A stretch of 35,284 nucleotides of DNA from Actinomycetes bacterium (GCA_021809805.1 JAJZKA010000020.1:1-35284), one strand, 5' to 3'; shown: positions 24,098-34,317, numbered from the stretch's first letter. Notes: generated by a model from the sequence alone, not told the origin. Program-made: numbers and translations.

Positions 24098-24513
24098 CGG
24101 GGGGATCCCTTCTCGCGGGAGCGCGCCTGGCGCGCTCCCCTGGCACCCCGGCGCAACAGCGCGGCGGGAAGACCGCCGCGGGGCGTCCGGAACGGGTGCC
24201 GACGGGTGTTGACCTGATTCGCGTGCCGAAGCCAAGCCGCCACCGACGGGGGCGGCTGGGGCGTTCCGGCCAGTGGCGCGCCGCGTGCCTACCGCTGATC
24301 GCGGCGAGTCCGGCGCAGCCCGGAGCGCACGCGGCACCAGGGGACACGAGCCCGGATCCTGGCGTGTGCATGCTCATCCTGGGGCCAGTCTAGCGACCGA
24401 GGGCCCGCAGGCCCGGGCCTTCCGCCGGCGCGCGCTGGGTCGAGCGCCTGGAGCGCTCACCACCACGTGGCGTACCGATCAGCTCCTGATTCGCAATGTC
24501 GGTCCGGCTTGCA
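24098..24513. other. 416-base non-coding region before the RNase E/G gene
   Basis: No open frame here resembles a protein on either strand. On the minus strand, downstream of mrdA, GAGCGC (24442-24447) and GCGCTC (24453-24458) form a small hairpin, and AGGCCCGGGCCT (24409-24420) is a palindrome. Neither has a T-run, but they could end mrdA transcription. A TAGACT (24392-24387, minus) is the only TANNNT on that strand and could start a leader of about 280 bases for rng. The leader hairpin at 24116-24140 is listed separately. Confidence 0.5.
24116..24140 (-). promoter_or_regulatory. Hairpin in the RNase E/G leader
   Basis: GGGAGCGCGC (117-126 of this kilobase) pairs perfectly with GCGCGCTCCC (24130-24139), a 10-base stem with a 3-base loop. 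It lies about 20 bases upstream of ATG 24097, just before the Shine-Dalgarno. In E. coli the rne mRNA is autoregulated through leader hairpins, so the position is suggestive; control here is inference. Confidence 0.45.
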
Positions 24514-26640
24514 TCAAGAACCGCTGCTCAGCACAGGTGCCGGCACCCCGTTGTGCCGATAGAGGTAGTTGAAGACCTGTCGGGCCACCGGGGCCGAGGC
24601 GTCCGCGCCGTAACCGGCCTGGTCAATCTCGACGGCGACGACGTAGCGGGCCGGGGAGCTCTTCGGTCCGCCGAAGGCGACGAACCACGCCGTCGGCTGC
24701 TTGGTGCTCCCCGGAGCCACGTCCGCCGTCCCGGTCTTGCCCGCAAGCAGCCACTTGTTGAAGTTAAAGCCGATGAAGTCGGCATAGGCCGTGCCGTCGC
24801 TCTGTTGCACCGCGCCCTCGAAGCCCGCCAGCATCGCGCTGTAGGTGCTCGGCGGCAGCGGGACGTGGCCTTCGACCTTGGGGGCGATGCGCCGCACCAG
24901 CTTGCCGTTCGGACCGACGATCCCGGCGGCCATCTCCGGCGCGTAGCGGGTCCCCCCGTTGGCGAAGGTCGAATAGGCGACCGCCTGCTCGAGCGGGGTG
25001 ATGAGCGTCTCGCCCTGTCCGAACGCCATCTCGACGTTGTCGCCGAGGTACCAGGTGTCCGCGTAGACGCCCGGGTATTGGGCGTGCAGCTCCTTTCGGA
25101 TCTGCGGGCTGTCGACCCAGCCGTAGGACTGGCCCGGCAGGTCAATCCCGGTGTTCTGACCGTAGCCATAGCGCGCCGCCATGTTCTGGATCGGCGTCAT
25201 CCCGTACTTCGCCCGGTCCTGGTAGAACCACGCGCCGAGCGTGTAGAAGAAGACGTCGCTCGAGACCGAGATCGCCTTCGTGATGGCGATCGGGCCGAAG
25301 GACTCGCCCGCCGCGTCATGCAGGGTCTGGGTAGGCGACAGGTTGAAATAGCCGGGGTCGTTGATGATCGTGTACGGCGAGACCAGGCCGTCGTCGAGCG
25401 CCGCCGTGGCCGTCGCCAGCTTGAAGGTGGAGCCGGGCGGCTGGGTGCCCGCCAACGCGTAGTCGATGAGGGGGTTCCCCGGCTGGTCTTGCAGCGCCTT
25501 GTAGTTCGTCTGGGAGATGCCACCCACCCACTCGTTGTTGTTGTAGGAGGGCACCGAGGCAATGGCGAGGACCGCGCCGGTGTTCGCCTTCATGACGACC
25601 GCCGCGCCCCAGTCCGCCGGCACCGCCCCACCACCCTTGCAGTCGCTACGCAGGCAGGCCATCTGGTTGTTCAAGGCGTTCGTGAGGACCTTCTCGAGGC
25701 TGACGTTGAGGTTCAAGACGACGTCATTGCCCTGGGTCGGCGGGGTGACCCCCGTGATCCCGATCGGATTGCCCGAAGCGTCGACCTGGACCTGCTCGAT
25801 GCCGTCCTTTCCGCGCAGGGCTGCCTCGTATTGCGCCTCGAGCCCGGTCGTACCCATCAGGTCGGTGGGCTGGTAGCCGCGACGCTCATAGCCCTTCAGG
25901 ATCTGGGTGCACTGGGTCGCGTTATTGCCCGACGGGCAGGTGATCGGGCCGAGATAGCCGACCATCTGCGCGGCCAGCGCGCCCTGGGGATAGTCCCGCA
26001 CGTACTGCTTGGAGACCGCCGCGCCGGGGAAATCGCCCGGGCTCTCCTCGATCGTTGTCGCCGCACCCTGGCTGATGCCCTCGGCCACCGGGACCGGCTG
26101 GTAGGGCCCGTACTGCTCGTTGTTCAGCTGGGAGCGGATGTGGGCGAGCGTGAGCCCGGGGATCAGTGCCACGAGGTTCTGCTCGGCCCTGGTGCTCGCG
26201 ACGCGCGTCGGCGGATTGGTGTTGGCGTCGATCACGGTCTTCAGCGTGACGACGAGCTCCGCGGTGTCGCCGGCGAGCACCTGGCCGTCGCTCGCCAAGA
26301 TGCGGCCGCGCGGAGCGGCGGTTGGCACGTTGCGGGTCGTGGTCTGGATGGCGTTCTTGCGGTAGCTCTGGACCTGGATCACCTGGATCGACCACAGGCG
26401 GATCACGAGCACCGAAAAGCACAGGGCGATTAACACCGTGATCACCGAGATGCGCAGTGCAAAGTGCGGCCGCCCGGGCTCGCGCGCCGCCTGCTCGGCA
26501 CGCTCGCGAGCCTCGATCGCGTCGAGCGCCGAGCGGTTCTGGCCCTTGAAGAGGGCCGAGCGCAGCTGCGTGAGGTTGCCGCCGGTGACGTGACGCGGCA
26601 GATCGATTCGGCCCGGGTAGCGGCGCCTGCGCCGGAGCAT
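24514..26640 (-). CDS. mrdA: Penicillin-binding protein 2, elongation transpeptidase
   Basis: This class B PBP cross-links peptidoglycan during side-wall growth. The 708-residue protein has a basic cytoplasmic N-terminus of about 60 residues, one membrane anchor (about 61-83), a pedestal domain (about 105-290), and the transpeptidase domain. Its motifs are Ser404 in PPGSTFK, SSD at 460-462 (the SxD form usual for PBP2) and KTGT at 635-638. The ATG overlaps the mreD stop as ATGA, so it belongs to the mreBCD operon. The N-terminal tail is longer than in E. coli PBP2. rodA, its glycosyltransferase partner, does not follow it here. Confidence 0.95.
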   Translation of the reverse strand: MLRRRRRYPGRIDLPRHVTGGNLTQLRSALFKGQNRSALDAIEARERAEQAAREPGRPHFALRISVITVLIALCFSVLVIRLWSIQVIQVQSYRKNAIQTTTRNVPTAAPRGRILASDGQVLAGDTAELVVTLKTVIDANTNPPTRVASTRAEQNLVALIPGLTLAHIRSQLNNEQYGPYQPVPVAEGISQGAATTIEESPGDFPGAAVSKQYVRDYPQGALAAQMVGYLGPITCPSGNNATQCTQILKGYERRGYQPTDLMGTTGLEAQYEAALRGKDGIEQVQVDASGNPIGITGVTPPTQGNDVVLNLNVSLEKVLTNALNNQMACLRSDCKGGGAVPADWGAAVVMKANTGAVLAIASVPSYNNNEWVGGISQTNYKALQDQPGNPLIDYALAGTQPPGSTFKLATATAALDDGLVSPYTIINDPGYFNLSPTQTLHDAAGESFGPIAITKAISVSSDVFFYTLGAWFYQDRAKYGMTPIQNMAARYGYGQNTGIDLPGQSYGWVDSPQIRKELHAQYPGVYADTWYLGDNVEMAFGQGETLITPLEQAVAYSTFANGGTRYAPEMAAGIVGPNGKLVRRIAPKVEGHVPLPPSTYSAMLAGFEGAVQQSDGTAYADFIGFNFNKWLLAGKTGTADVAPGSTKQPTAWFVAFGGPKSSPARYVVAVEIDQAGYGADASAPVARQVFNYLYRHNGVPAPVLSSGS

Positions 26641-27179
26641 CAGAGCGTGGCGCTCCCGCCGCTCGGCATGACGTGGCGGTCACCAAGGCCGCGCGGCGTG
26701 CTGAACGCCCAGGAGAGTCCGAGCAACGAGGGCCAGCTGAGCAGCAGGCCTCCCGCCGCGACCGCGACGGCGGCCTCGAGTGTCGAGGAGGTGAGCATCC
26801 CGCCCTGGCCGATGAGCGCGGCCAGGAACGCGTAGAGCAGCGTGCCCGCCGCGCCAGCGACGAGACAGGTGAGACCGCGCGCGAAGAGCGTCTCGGTCGC
26901 CCGCGGAGCGGCGAGCAGCCCGGCGCCGAAGCCGACGAGCACGAAGGTGAGTGCCGACAGCCCATAGGGCGTCGGCAGCGCAAGGTCGGCGAGCAGCCCA
27001 GCGACAAAGCCGGTCACGGCGCCGCGTTGGGGTCCGCCGATCAGGCCGGCACCCGCCGCGAGCAGCACCATCACGTCGGCGTGGTAGCCGGCGACCACGA
27101 CCTGGTCGACCAGAGCGACTTGTACGACGAACGCGGTGACACAGACGAGGCACAGCCGCGCCCAGTTCGAAGCCGTCAC
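26640..27179 (-). CDS. mreD: Rod shape-determining protein MreD
   Basis: MreD is an integral membrane part of the elongasome. The 179-residue protein is almost wholly hydrophobic with about five membrane segments (for example LCLVCVTAFVVQVALV, GFVAGLLADLALPTPYGLSAL). The LLADLALPTPYGLSAL stretch fits the conserved G-x-x-x-D-x-x-x-P-x-G-x-x-A pattern of MreD. I chose GTG 27179, which has GGGAGG 5 bases upstream; an earlier start would lie inside mreC. The stop overlaps mrdA. Confidence 0.9.
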   Translation of the reverse strand: MTASNWARLCLVCVTAFVVQVALVDQVVVAGYHADVMVLLAAGAGLIGGPQRGAVTGFVAGLLADLALPTPYGLSALTFVLVGFGAGLLAAPRATETLFARGLTCLVAGAAGTLLYAFLAALIGQGGMLTSSTLEAAVAVAAGGLLLSWPSLLGLSWAFSTPRGLGDRHVMPSGGSATL

Positions 27180-27192
27180 CGTTGCCTCCCGC

Positions 27193-28038
27193 TCACGCGG
27201 GTGGAGTCCACAACAGCACGGCCACGTACTCAAGCGTCGTGGGATCGACGAGCGCGCGCAAGCTCACCGCCACCCCGAGCCCGCCCGTGGCCACGTGCAC
27301 GGAAGTCACGGTAGCGACCGGGATGCCGGCGGGGTACGCGGACACGCCCGAACCCGACGTGCCGCTCGTGTACACGAGCTCGCCCTTGTGGATCGGGCTG
27401 CTGCTCGAAAACAGCGTGACGCCGAGGTTGGCGTGGCGCCCGGCTCCGGTGACGATGCCGAGATCGGTCCCGTTGTTGCCGATCCGCACCCCGATCGTCG
27501 AGCGCGGATCTTGCAGGAGGCGAACGACCGCGTGGTTCACCCCGGTGGAGATCACCGTGCCCACGAAGCCCGAGGCTCCGACGACCGGCATCCCTGTGGC
27601 GACCCCCGCCGAGCTGCCGCGATCGATCTCAATGGTGTACTCGAAGTTCGAGCTCGGCCCCGCAAGCACGACGGCATCGAGGGGGGTGAGGTTGCCGACC
27701 CACGGCAGGTGGTCGAGCGCGAGGACGTTGCGCGCCTCGGCGCTCGCCTGGTTGTTGGCGGCGAGCTCGCGCTGCATCGTCCCGAGCTCGTTCATCAGCA
27801 CCTGGTTCTGCTGCTGCACCGCGCCGTAGTGGAATGCACCGCTCACCGCGTCACCGATCGGGTGCAGCACGGCAGCGACCGCCCGCTGGATCGGGCTCAG
27901 CCCGTCGCCGACGCGGTTGCGCACGCTCGTGATCACCTTGTTGGCCTCGCCGTGGTAGTCGAGGGTGAGGACCGTGATCGAGGCCAGCACGAGCATGAGC
28001 AGCGTGACCCGCTGGCTGGTCCTTCGCGTCGTGGCCAC
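27193..28038 (-). CDS. mreC: Rod shape-determining protein MreC
   Basis: MreC links MreB inside to PBP2 outside. The 281-residue protein has one N-terminal membrane segment (about 11-27), a coiled-coil-like stretch (QQQNQVLMNELGTMQRELAANNQ, about 75-97) and two beta domains with VVLAGPSSNFEYTIEIDRGSSAGV split by GMPVV and GFVGTVISTGVN. The GTG start at 28038 gives the normal length. It is 55 bases from mreB and 13 from mreD. The last residues (YVAVLLWTPPA) are family-typical. Confidence 0.94.
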   Translation of the reverse strand: MATTRRTSQRVTLLMLVLASITVLTLDYHGEANKVITSVRNRVGDGLSPIQRAVAAVLHPIGDAVSGAFHYGAVQQQNQVLMNELGTMQRELAANNQASAEARNVLALDHLPWVGNLTPLDAVVLAGPSSNFEYTIEIDRGSSAGVATGMPVVGASGFVGTVISTGVNHAVVRLLQDPRSTIGVRIGNNGTDLGIVTGAGRHANLGVTLFSSSSPIHKGELVYTSGTSGSGVSAYPAGIPVATVTSVHVATGGLGVAVSLRALVDPTTLEYVAVLLWTPPA

Positions 28039-28093
28039 CGGCCGCTTCCCTATCCCTTCTCGCCCGCCGGCTCGCGCCGAGCGCGGTCTCGCG

Positions 28094-29125
28094 CTAGCGC
28101 TCGGAGGAAGAAACCAGGACCTGGCGGAGTGCCTCGAACTCTTCCAAGCACATGCCGCTGCCGAGCGCTACGCAGTTCAAGGGGTCCGGGGCGACCACGA
28201 TCGGCATGCTCGTCTCGGCCTGCAGACGCACGTCGAGCCCATGCAGCAACGCGCCCCCGCCGGTGAGCACGATGCCCTGGGTCATGATGTCGGCGGCCAG
28301 TTCGGGCGGCGTCTTGTCGAGGGTCACCTTGACGGCGTCGACGATCGCCGCGAGCGGCTCTTCGATCGCCTTTCGGATGTCGCGCGTCGAGGTCACGATG
28401 GTCTTGGGCAGGCCACTCACCAGATCGCGGCCGCGGATCTCGGCATGTAGCTCCTCCTCGAGGTCACATGCCGAGCCGAGCGCGATCTTGATCTCCTCGG
28501 CGGTGCGATCACCGAGGGCGAGGCTGTACTCCTTCTTCACAAAGCTGATGATCGCCTCGTCCAGTTCGTCACCGCCGATGCGGATCGACTGGCTCGTGAC
28601 GATGCCACCGAGGGAGATCACCGCCACTTCGGTCGTGCCTCCGCCGATGTCGACGACCATGTTGCCCGTCGGCTCGTGGATGGGCAGACCGGCACCGATC
28701 GCAGCCGCCATCGGTTCCTCGATGATGTATGCCTTGCGCGCTCCGGCGTACTCGGCCGCCTCCTGCACGGCGCGCTTTTCGACGCCGGTGATGCCCGAGG
28801 GAACACAGATCACCATGCGCGGCTTGGAGAAGCGGCGCGGGTGGACGCGGCGGATGAAATAGCGCAGCATCATCTCGCAGATCTCGAAATCTGCGATGAC
28901 GCCATCTTTGAGCGGCCGGATCGCCTGGATGTTGCTCGGCGTGCGTCCGATCATGCGTTTCGCCTCGGCACCCACCGCAAGCGGGTGACCGTCCTTGACG
29001 TTGATGGCCACGACAGAGGGCTCGTTCAACACGATGCCCTTGCCTCGGACGTAGACGAGCGTATTGGCGGTTCCAAGGTCGACCGCCATGTCGCGGCCGA
29101 CGAAACCAAAGGTGCTGTCAGGCAT
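28094..29125 (-). CDS. mreB: Rod shape-determining actin homologue MreB
   Basis: MreB polymerises under the membrane and guides cell-wall synthesis. The 343-residue protein shows the actin-fold motifs: [25 protein letters not shown], phosphate 2 in [31 protein letters not shown], and [12 protein letters not shown] chose ATG 29125 because GGAG (29135-29132) stands 6 bases upstream; a GTG at 29137 is also in frame but lacks a ribosome site. It leads mreB-mreC-mreD-mrdA, and a well-spaced promoter lies before it. Confidence 0.97.
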   Translation of the reverse strand: MPDSTFGFVGRDMAVDLGTANTLVYVRGKGIVLNEPSVVAINVKDGHPLAVGAEAKRMIGRTPSNIQAIRPLKDGVIADFEICEMMLRYFIRRVHPRRFSKPRMVICVPSGITGVEKRAVQEAAEYAGARKAYIIEEPMAAAIGAGLPIHEPTGNMVVDIGGGTTEVAVISLGGIVTSQSIRIGGDELDEAIISFVKKEYSLALGDRTAEEIKIALGSACDLEEELHAEIRGRDLVSGLPKTIVTSTRDIRKAIEEPLAAIVDAVKVTLDKTPPELAADIMTQGIVLTGGGALLHGLDVRLQAETSMPIVVAPDPLNCVALGSGMCLEEFEALRQVLVSSSER

Positions 29126-29158
29126 GTGCTGCTCCACAATCGCAGACCGAACCGCGAA

Positions 29159-29188
29159 AGGTTAGGGGACAGATCGAGGATGGGACAA
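29159..29188 (-). promoter_or_regulatory. Probable promoter of mreBCD-mrdA
   Basis: On the minus strand TTGTCC (29188-29183) and TAACCT (29164-29159) are 18 bases apart. Transcription would begin near 29152, giving a leader of about 27 bases with a GGAG site before ATG 29125. This is one of the two best promoter matches in the window. Confidence 0.5.
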
Positions 29189-29208
29189 GGCGGCTCTCAC
29201 CGCGCGCC

Positions 29209-29619
29209 CTAGGACAGCGCCGGGAAGAACAGCGCGATCTCTCGGGAAGCGGAGTCGGGTCCGTCCGATCCGTGCACGAGGTTCTCGGTGGTCCGCGTGC
29301 CGTAATCCCCGCGAATCGTACCGGGTGCCGCCTCTGCGGGGTTGGTCACCCCCATGATCGTGCGCACGATCTTCCAGGTGTCCTCGGGGCCCTCGAGCAC
29401 TGCGAGGAAGGCGGGCGAGCGCGTAATAAACGCAACGAGGTCGGCGAAGAACGGCTTCGCGCCATGTTCGGCATAGTGGCGCTCCGCGAGCGCGCGATCG
29501 ATCCTGCGGAGCTCACCAGCGGTGAGGCGCAGCCCCTTGCGCTCGAAGCGGGCGAGGATCTCACCGAGCAGTCCGCGCTCGACGGCGTCGGGCTTGATGA
29601 TGACGAAGGTCCGGTTCAT
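29209..29619 (-). CDS. ndk: Nucleoside diphosphate kinase
   Basis: Ndk transfers the gamma phosphate between nucleotides by a phospho-histidine. The 136-residue protein has RTFVIIKPDAVERGLLGEI at the start, the ENLVHGSDG motif with the active His116, and a short C-terminus. All motifs (KPD, RGDYG, HGSDG) are intact. It lies between folC and mreB, a usual actinobacterial position. The ATG has a -10-like TAGCCT 10 bases upstream and no evident Shine-Dalgarno. Confidence 0.97.
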   Translation of the reverse strand: MNRTFVIIKPDAVERGLLGEILARFERKGLRLTAGELRRIDRALAERHYAEHGAKPFFADLVAFITRSPAFLAVLEGPEDTWKIVRTIMGVTNPAEAAPGTIRGDYGTRTTENLVHGSDGPDSASREIALFFPALS

Positions 29620-29629
29620 GGCCGCGTGC

Positions 29630-29635
29630 AGGCTA
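29630..29635 (-). promoter_or_regulatory. -10 element close to the ndk start
   Basis: TAGCCT on the minus strand ends 10 bases before ATG 29619, so the transcript would start a few bases before the codon. No good -35 is visible. It may add an independent, nearly leaderless ndk transcript to that read through from folC. Confidence 0.35.
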
Positions 29636-29667
29636 GCCGGCCACCAAGGGGGGCGGGAATGGCCGCC

Positions 29668-31068
29668 TCAGCTGGCACGACGCAACAACACGCGAGCCTC
29701 GCCCACGACATAGAGCGAGCCGGTGACGACGATCAGGTCGTCACTTGACGCCACGCGCATCGCGGTTTCGAGCGCGGCGGGGATGTCGCCGGCGACCTCG
29801 ACGGGCAGACCAAGCTCGCGGGCCGCGTCGGCGACCACTCCGGCCTCAAGGGCCCGAGGCGAAAGCGGCGAGCAAGCGACCACGAGACGGCACCGCTCAT
29901 CGGCAACCGCACGCAACAGTGCGCCCGGATCGCGGCCGCGCAGACAGCCCATGATGACAATCACGTTGCGAGCACCGCTGAAGTCCTCTGCGAGTGCCAT
30001 GCCGAGCGCTTCGGCGCCGGCGACGTTGTGTCCGCCATCGAGGACGACGAGCGGATGGCGCGCCATGACCTCGAGGCGACCTGGCACCTGCATCTGGCCG
30101 AAGGCCTCGGCGACAACCGACTCTTCGATGGGGCCGCCGAAGAACGCCTCTGCGGCGGCGAGCGCCACCGAGGCATTCTCCGCCTGATGGGCGCCATGCA
30201 AGGAGAGGTAGACATCGCGATACAGCGCTCCGGGTGTCCGCAAATCGAGCATCCGGCCGCCATGGGCGAGCTCGTTCGCCTCGACGCCAAAGTGCAGCCC
30301 TCGGCGCCACAGGGCGCTGGCACCGACCGCTTCGGCCTCCTCGGTGAAGATCTGGGCGATCTCGGCATCGTCCTCACCGATCACGGCGACCGCCCCGGCC
30401 TTGATGATGCCGGCCTTCTCTCGGGCGATGTGGTGCCGGGTCGGCCCGAGGATTTCGACGTGATCGAGCTCCACGTTGGTCACCACCGCGACCGCGGCGT
30501 CGGCCGCGTTGGTGGCGTCGTAGCGGCCACCAAGTCCTACCTCGACCACGGCCGCCTCGACGGCAATGTCTGCGAAGTGGCGAAAGCCCGCAGCGGTCAT
30601 GAGTTCGAACCAGGTAGGTGCGTCGGGGAGACCGCCGGCGTCCGGGCCTCGCTGGAGGAGAAAGCTCTCAAGCTCCTCCAAGGCCGCGAGGACGCCGGCG
30701 AGCGCCCGGTCGCTGATCGGCTCACCGGCGACGGCGATCCGCTCGTTCAGCCGCTCGAGGTGCGGGCTGGTGAACGTGCCGACCTGGAGACCCTGCGCGG
30801 AGAGCAGCGCCGCGACCATCCGGGTGGTCGAGCCCTTGCCGTTGGTCCCCGTGACGTGAACGATCGGTGCGACCGCCTGGGGGTCGCCCATCGCCGCGAG
30901 CAGGACGCGGATGCGACTGAGGTCGGGGCGCGCCAAACGCCCAGCGACCCCCCGCTCAATTGCCTCGAGGTTGATGTGGCGCCCGAGCCAGGCGAGCGCG
31001 TCGCCGAGCGAACGTCCGCCTTGGGTCTCGGGCAAGCTCGGGTTCGAGCCGCCCTCAGGATGCCGCAC
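29668..31068 (-). CDS. folC: Folylpolyglutamate synthase / dihydrofolate synthase
   Basis: FolC adds glutamate to dihydropteroate and to folates. The protein of about 466 residues is of the Mur ligase fold. GTNGKGS (residues 74-80) is the P-loop, followed by [40 protein letters not shown] and REKAGIIK; the C-terminal part has [13 protein letters not shown]. The start is uncertain: GTG 31068 overlaps the clpX end by 14 bases and TTG 31035 is an alternative; neither has a ribosome site. The frame is open further into clpX but without resemblance. In many actinobacteria valS stands before folC; here clpX does. Confidence 0.94.
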   Translation of the reverse strand: MRHPEGGSNPSLPETQGGRSLGDALAWLGRHINLEAIERGVAGRLARPDLSRIRVLLAAMGDPQAVAPIVHVTGTNGKGSTTRMVAALLSAQGLQVGTFTSPHLERLNERIAVAGEPISDRALAGVLAALEELESFLLQRGPDAGGLPDAPTWFELMTAAGFRHFADIAVEAAVVEVGLGGRYDATNAADAAVAVVTNVELDHVEILGPTRHHIAREKAGIIKAGAVAVIGEDDAEIAQIFTEEAEAVGASALWRRGLHFGVEANELAHGGRMLDLRTPGALYRDVYLSLHGAHQAENASVALAAAEAFFGGPIEESVVAEAFGQMQVPGRLEVMARHPLVVLDGGHNVAGAEALGMALAEDFSGARNVIVIMGCLRGRDPGALLRAVADERCRLVVACSPLSPRALEAGVVADAARELGLPVEVAGDIPAALETAMRVASSDDLIVVTGSLYVVGEARVLLRRAS

Positions 31069-32329
31069 GGCGCGGGCGGTCGGTCTTCTCGCCCGTGTTG
31101 CGCGGCAGCAGTGTCGGCGCCACCCGCTCGAGCACGACGTCCTTGTCCACGACGCACCGCCCGACGTCGCTGCGACTGGGTAGGTCATACATCACCTCGA
31201 GGAGCACCTCCTCGAGGATGGCGCGCAGCCCACGGGCACCGGTGGCCCGCAACAGCGCCTGGTCCGAAATCGCCTCGAGCGCATCAGCGGTGATGTCGAG
31301 ATCGACGTGGTCGAGCTCGAACACGCGGCGATACTGCTTGACCAAGGCGTTCTTCGGCTCAACGAGGATGCGCACCAGCGCCTCGCGATCGAGGTGCTGG
31401 ACGGCACCGATCACCGGCAACCGGCCAACGAACTCGGGAATGAGGCCGAACTTCAAGAGGTCCTCGGGAAGGACTTCGGGTAGCAGCGCGCTCTCGTCGC
31501 GGCGCTTGGCGCGGCGCACGTCGGCACGAAAGCCAATGCCCGCTCGTCCGATGCGCGCCTCGATGATCCGGTCGAGGCCGGCAAAGGCGCCGCCGCAGAT
31601 GAACAGGATGTTCGTCGTGTCGATCTGGATGAACTCCTGGTGGGGGTGCTTGCGCCCGCCTTGGGGCGGCACCGACGCCGTGGTCCCCTCCAAGATCTTG
31701 AGCAGCGCCTGCTGCACCCCTTCGCCCGAGACGTCGCGGGTGATCGATGGGTTCTCGCTCTTGCGGGCGATCTTGTCGATCTCGTCGATGTAGATGATCC
31801 CGGTCTCGGCCTTTTTCACGTCGTAGTCGGCCGCCTGGATCAGCTTCAACAAGATGTTCTCGACGTCCTCGCCGACGTATCCGGCCTCGGTGAGGGCCGT
31901 GGCGTCCGCGATGGCGAAGGGCACGTTCAACATGCGCGCCAACGTCTGGGCAAGCAGGGTCTTGCCGCACCCGGTCGGGCCGAGCAACAAGATGTTGGAC
32001 TTGGCGAGCTCGACTTCCTGGTCGTTCGCCGCGCCGGCCTGCACGCGCTTGTAGTGGTTGTAGACGGCGACCGAGAGGATCTTCTTCGCCTGGTCCTGGC
32101 CGATGACATAGTCGTTCAGGAACTCGAAGATCTCCTTGGGCTTTGGAAGATCCTCGAAGTGCACCTCGGAGGTCTCAGAGAGCTCCTCCTCGATGATGTC
32201 GTTGCACAGCTCGATGCACTCGTCACAGATGTAAACACCCGGACCGGCGATCAGCTTTTTCACCTGCTTCTGCGATTTGCCGCAGAAGCTGCACTTCACT
32301 AGCTCGCCGCCATCACCGAACTTCGCCAC
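31055..32329 (-). CDS. clpX: ATP-dependent Clp protease ATP-binding subunit ClpX
   Basis: ClpX unfolds substrates and feeds them to ClpP. The 424-residue protein has the N-terminal zinc-binding domain with Cys13, Cys16, Cys35 and Cys38, Walker A GPTGCGKT (117-124), Walker B in [11 protein letters not shown], the GYVGEDVE pore loop, and [14 protein letters not shown]. The ClpP-binding loop, usually IGF, appears as AGIGFRADV. The GTG start at 32329 has AGGAGG 6 bases upstream. It begins 15 bases after clpP. Confidence 0.97.
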   Translation of the reverse strand: MAKFGDGGELVKCSFCGKSQKQVKKLIAGPGVYICDECIELCNDIIEEELSETSEVHFEDLPKPKEIFEFLNDYVIGQDQAKKILSVAVYNHYKRVQAGAANDQEVELAKSNILLLGPTGCGKTLLAQTLARMLNVPFAIADATALTEAGYVGEDVENILLKLIQAADYDVKKAETGIIYIDEIDKIARKSENPSITRDVSGEGVQQALLKILEGTTASVPPQGGRKHPHQEFIQIDTTNILFICGGAFAGLDRIIEARIGRAGIGFRADVRRAKRRDESALLPEVLPEDLLKFGLIPEFVGRLPVIGAVQHLDREALVRILVEPKNALVKQYRRVFELDHVDLDITADALEAISDQALLRATGARGLRAILEEVLLEVMYDLPSRSDVGRCVVDKDVVLERVAPTLLPRNTGEKTDRPRRAAS

Positions 32330-32344
32330 GTTCCCCCTCCTCGG

Positions 32345-32974
32345 CTATGCAGCGCCAGCGGCGGCCATCTGGTCGATCGCTTCCCGATTGATGATGACCT
32401 CATCGATGATGCCGTAGTCACGTGCTTCTGCGGCACTCATGATGAAATCGCGATCGGTGTCGTGCTGGATCCGCTCGATGCTCTGGCCAGTGTCGCTCGC
32501 CAGCATCTCGTTCAACATGTCCCGCATGCGGAGGATCTCCTTCGCCTGCAGCTCGATGTCGCTGGCTTGACCCGCCGCTCCACCATAGGGCTGGTGCAGC
32601 AGAATCCGCGCGTGCGGCAACGCAAAGCGCTTGCCCTTGGTAGCGGCCGCGAGCAGGACGGCGGCAGCGGAGGCGGCCTGACCAAAGCAGAACGTCGACT
32701 TGTCCGAACGCACGTACTTCATGGTGTCGTAGATGGCGAACAGCGCCGTGATGTCGCCGCCCGGTGAGTTGATGTAGAGGTTGATGTCCTTGTCCTGATC
32801 CTCTGACTCAAGAAAGAGCATCTGCGCCGACACCAAGTTGGCCACCGCGTCGTCGATCGGCGTGCCGATGAAGATGATGCGATCCCGCAGCAGGCGCGAG
32901 TACAAGTCGTAGGACCGCTCGCCGCGACTTGACTGCTCGACCACCATGGGCACGAGGTAGTTCGAGGCCCTCAC
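32345..32974 (-). CDS. clpP: ATP-dependent Clp protease proteolytic subunit
   Basis: ClpP forms the proteolytic chamber. The 209-residue protein shows [28 protein letters not shown], the catalytic Ser102 in [13 protein letters not shown], His127 in LLHQPYGG and Asp172 in HDTDRDF. The usual GQAASMGA is [11 protein letters not shown] 32974 overlaps the tig stop as GTGA and has GGAGG at 32986-32982, 7 bases upstream; a longer frame into tig is open but looks random. Only one clpP is present here; many actinobacteria have two adjacent ones, so a second copy may lie elsewhere. Confidence 0.96.
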   Translation of the reverse strand: MRASNYLVPMVVEQSSRGERSYDLYSRLLRDRIIFIGTPIDDAVANLVSAQMLFLESEDQDKDINLYINSPGGDITALFAIYDTMKYVRSDKSTFCFGQAASAAAVLLAAATKGKRFALPHARILLHQPYGGAAGQASDIELQAKEILRMRDMLNEMLASDTGQSIERIQHDTDRDFIMSAAEARDYGIIDEVIINREAIDQMAAAGAA

Positions 32975-34317
32975 GCCTCCCCCTCCACGGCGGAGCTTGC
33001 TGCTGCCTCGGCTTCGGCGACTAGCGCTGAGCGGTCCACCGGCTTGCCCTCCTCGTCGACGACGGCGACGTGCTCGACGAGCCACCGCAACGCCTTCGCC
33101 CTCTTCAACTGCGAGCGTAGCTCAGCAAGTCGTCCGTCCCGTTCGAGCGACTCACGAAGGCTCGCCGGCGTCGTGTTGTTCTGGGCAGCTGCGGCGACGA
33201 TCTCCTCGTCGACGTCGGACTCCTCGACCTCGATGTCCTCGGCGGCCGCCAGCGCTCGCAGCGCGAGATCGGCCTTCACCTGGCGGATCGCCTGCTCGCG
33301 CAGCTCGGCGACGAACTCGTCGGGAGCCTGACCGATCGCCGCCAGGTAGTCCTCGAGGCGTACGCGCTGGTTGGCCAGGCGGTGCGCGAAGTTGTGGAGC
33401 AGCTGGTTCGCCTCGGGGTCCACGAGCGCGCCCGGAGGCTCGTCGCTCACGAGCTCCACGAGCGCATCGATCGCCTGCTCTTGAAGCGCAAGCGCCGCCT
33501 GGGCGCGCTTGCGCTCGGCGGTGCGCTTGGACAGGTCCTCGCGCAGCTCGGCGAGGGTGTCGAACTCCGAGGCATCCGACGCGAAGGCGTCGTTGGCCTC
33601 TGGGAGCACCTTCTCGCTCACCTGTTTGATCTGCACCTCGATGTGCACAGGTCCGCCAGGGGCGTCGTCGACATCGAGCGCGATCTGCTCGCTCGCCTTG
33701 GTGCCGACGAGCTTCTCGTCGAGGCCCGGGGCGATCCCGCCACTGCCGACCTCGTAGACGAAGTCCTCGACGCTCAGGCCGTCGACGACCTGGCCGTCCC
33801 GGGTGCTCTTGACATCGATCGAGAGCACATCCCCCTCTGCCGCCTCTCGCGAGACCTCAGCCAGCGAGGCGAACTGCTCGCGGAGGCGGTCGAGCTGGGC
33901 GTCGATGTCCGCGTCGGTGACTTCAGGCGAGGGGACCGTGACGCTGAGGTGCTCATAACCGGGGACCGAGATCTCCGGTCGCACCTCGACGACGGCGTCG
34001 AAGCTGAGCACTCCCCCCTCTTCACCTGCGGTGATGTCCACCTCGGGCTGGGCGATGACGTCGAGCGACTGCTCCTCGACGGCCTCTTCGAGGTACCGGG
34101 GCACCGCGTCGCGCAGCACCTCTTGGCGCAGCCCTTTGGCCCCGAGGCGACTCGCAATCAGCCGTTGTGGGGCGCGACCAGGGCGGAAGCCTGGCATCGA
34201 CACCTCGCGGGAGAGCCGGTGCAGGGTCCCGTCCTCTTCGCGACGGATCTCCTCTTCGTCGACCTCGACGGAGAGCTTGACCTTGTTCCCCTCGAGGGGT
34301 TCGACGGAGGTACGCAT
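32971..34317 (-). CDS. tig: Trigger factor
   Basis: Trigger factor binds the ribosome exit tunnel and shields nascent chains. The 448-residue protein starts [19 protein letters not shown]. The ribosome-binding signature reads [13 protein letters not shown] near residues 45-57, in place of GFRKGKVP. A PPIase-like middle domain (about 150-240) and a long helical C-terminal domain (about 250-430) follow. ATG 34317 is chosen because the upstream residues do not fit the family. No Shine-Dalgarno is seen, but TAAACT lies 10 bases upstream. Its end overlaps clpP (GTGA), the classical tig-clpP-clpX order. Confidence 0.95.
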   Translation of the reverse strand: MRTSVEPLEGNKVKLSVEVDEEEIRREEDGTLHRLSREVSMPGFRPGRAPQRLIASRLGAKGLRQEVLRDAVPRYLEEAVEEQSLDVIAQPEVDITAGEEGGVLSFDAVVEVRPEISVPGYEHLSVTVPSPEVTDADIDAQLDRLREQFASLAEVSREAAEGDVLSIDVKSTRDGQVVDGLSVEDFVYEVGSGGIAPGLDEKLVGTKASEQIALDVDDAPGGPVHIEVQIKQVSEKVLPEANDAFASDASEFDTLAELREDLSKRTAERKRAQAALALQEQAIDALVELVSDEPPGALVDPEANQLLHNFAHRLANQRVRLEDYLAAIGQAPDEFVAELREQAIRQVKADLALRALAAAEDIEVEESDVDEEIVAAAAQNNTTPASLRESLERDGRLAELRSQLKRAKALRWLVEHVAVVDEEGKPVDRSALVAEAEAAASSAVEGEA

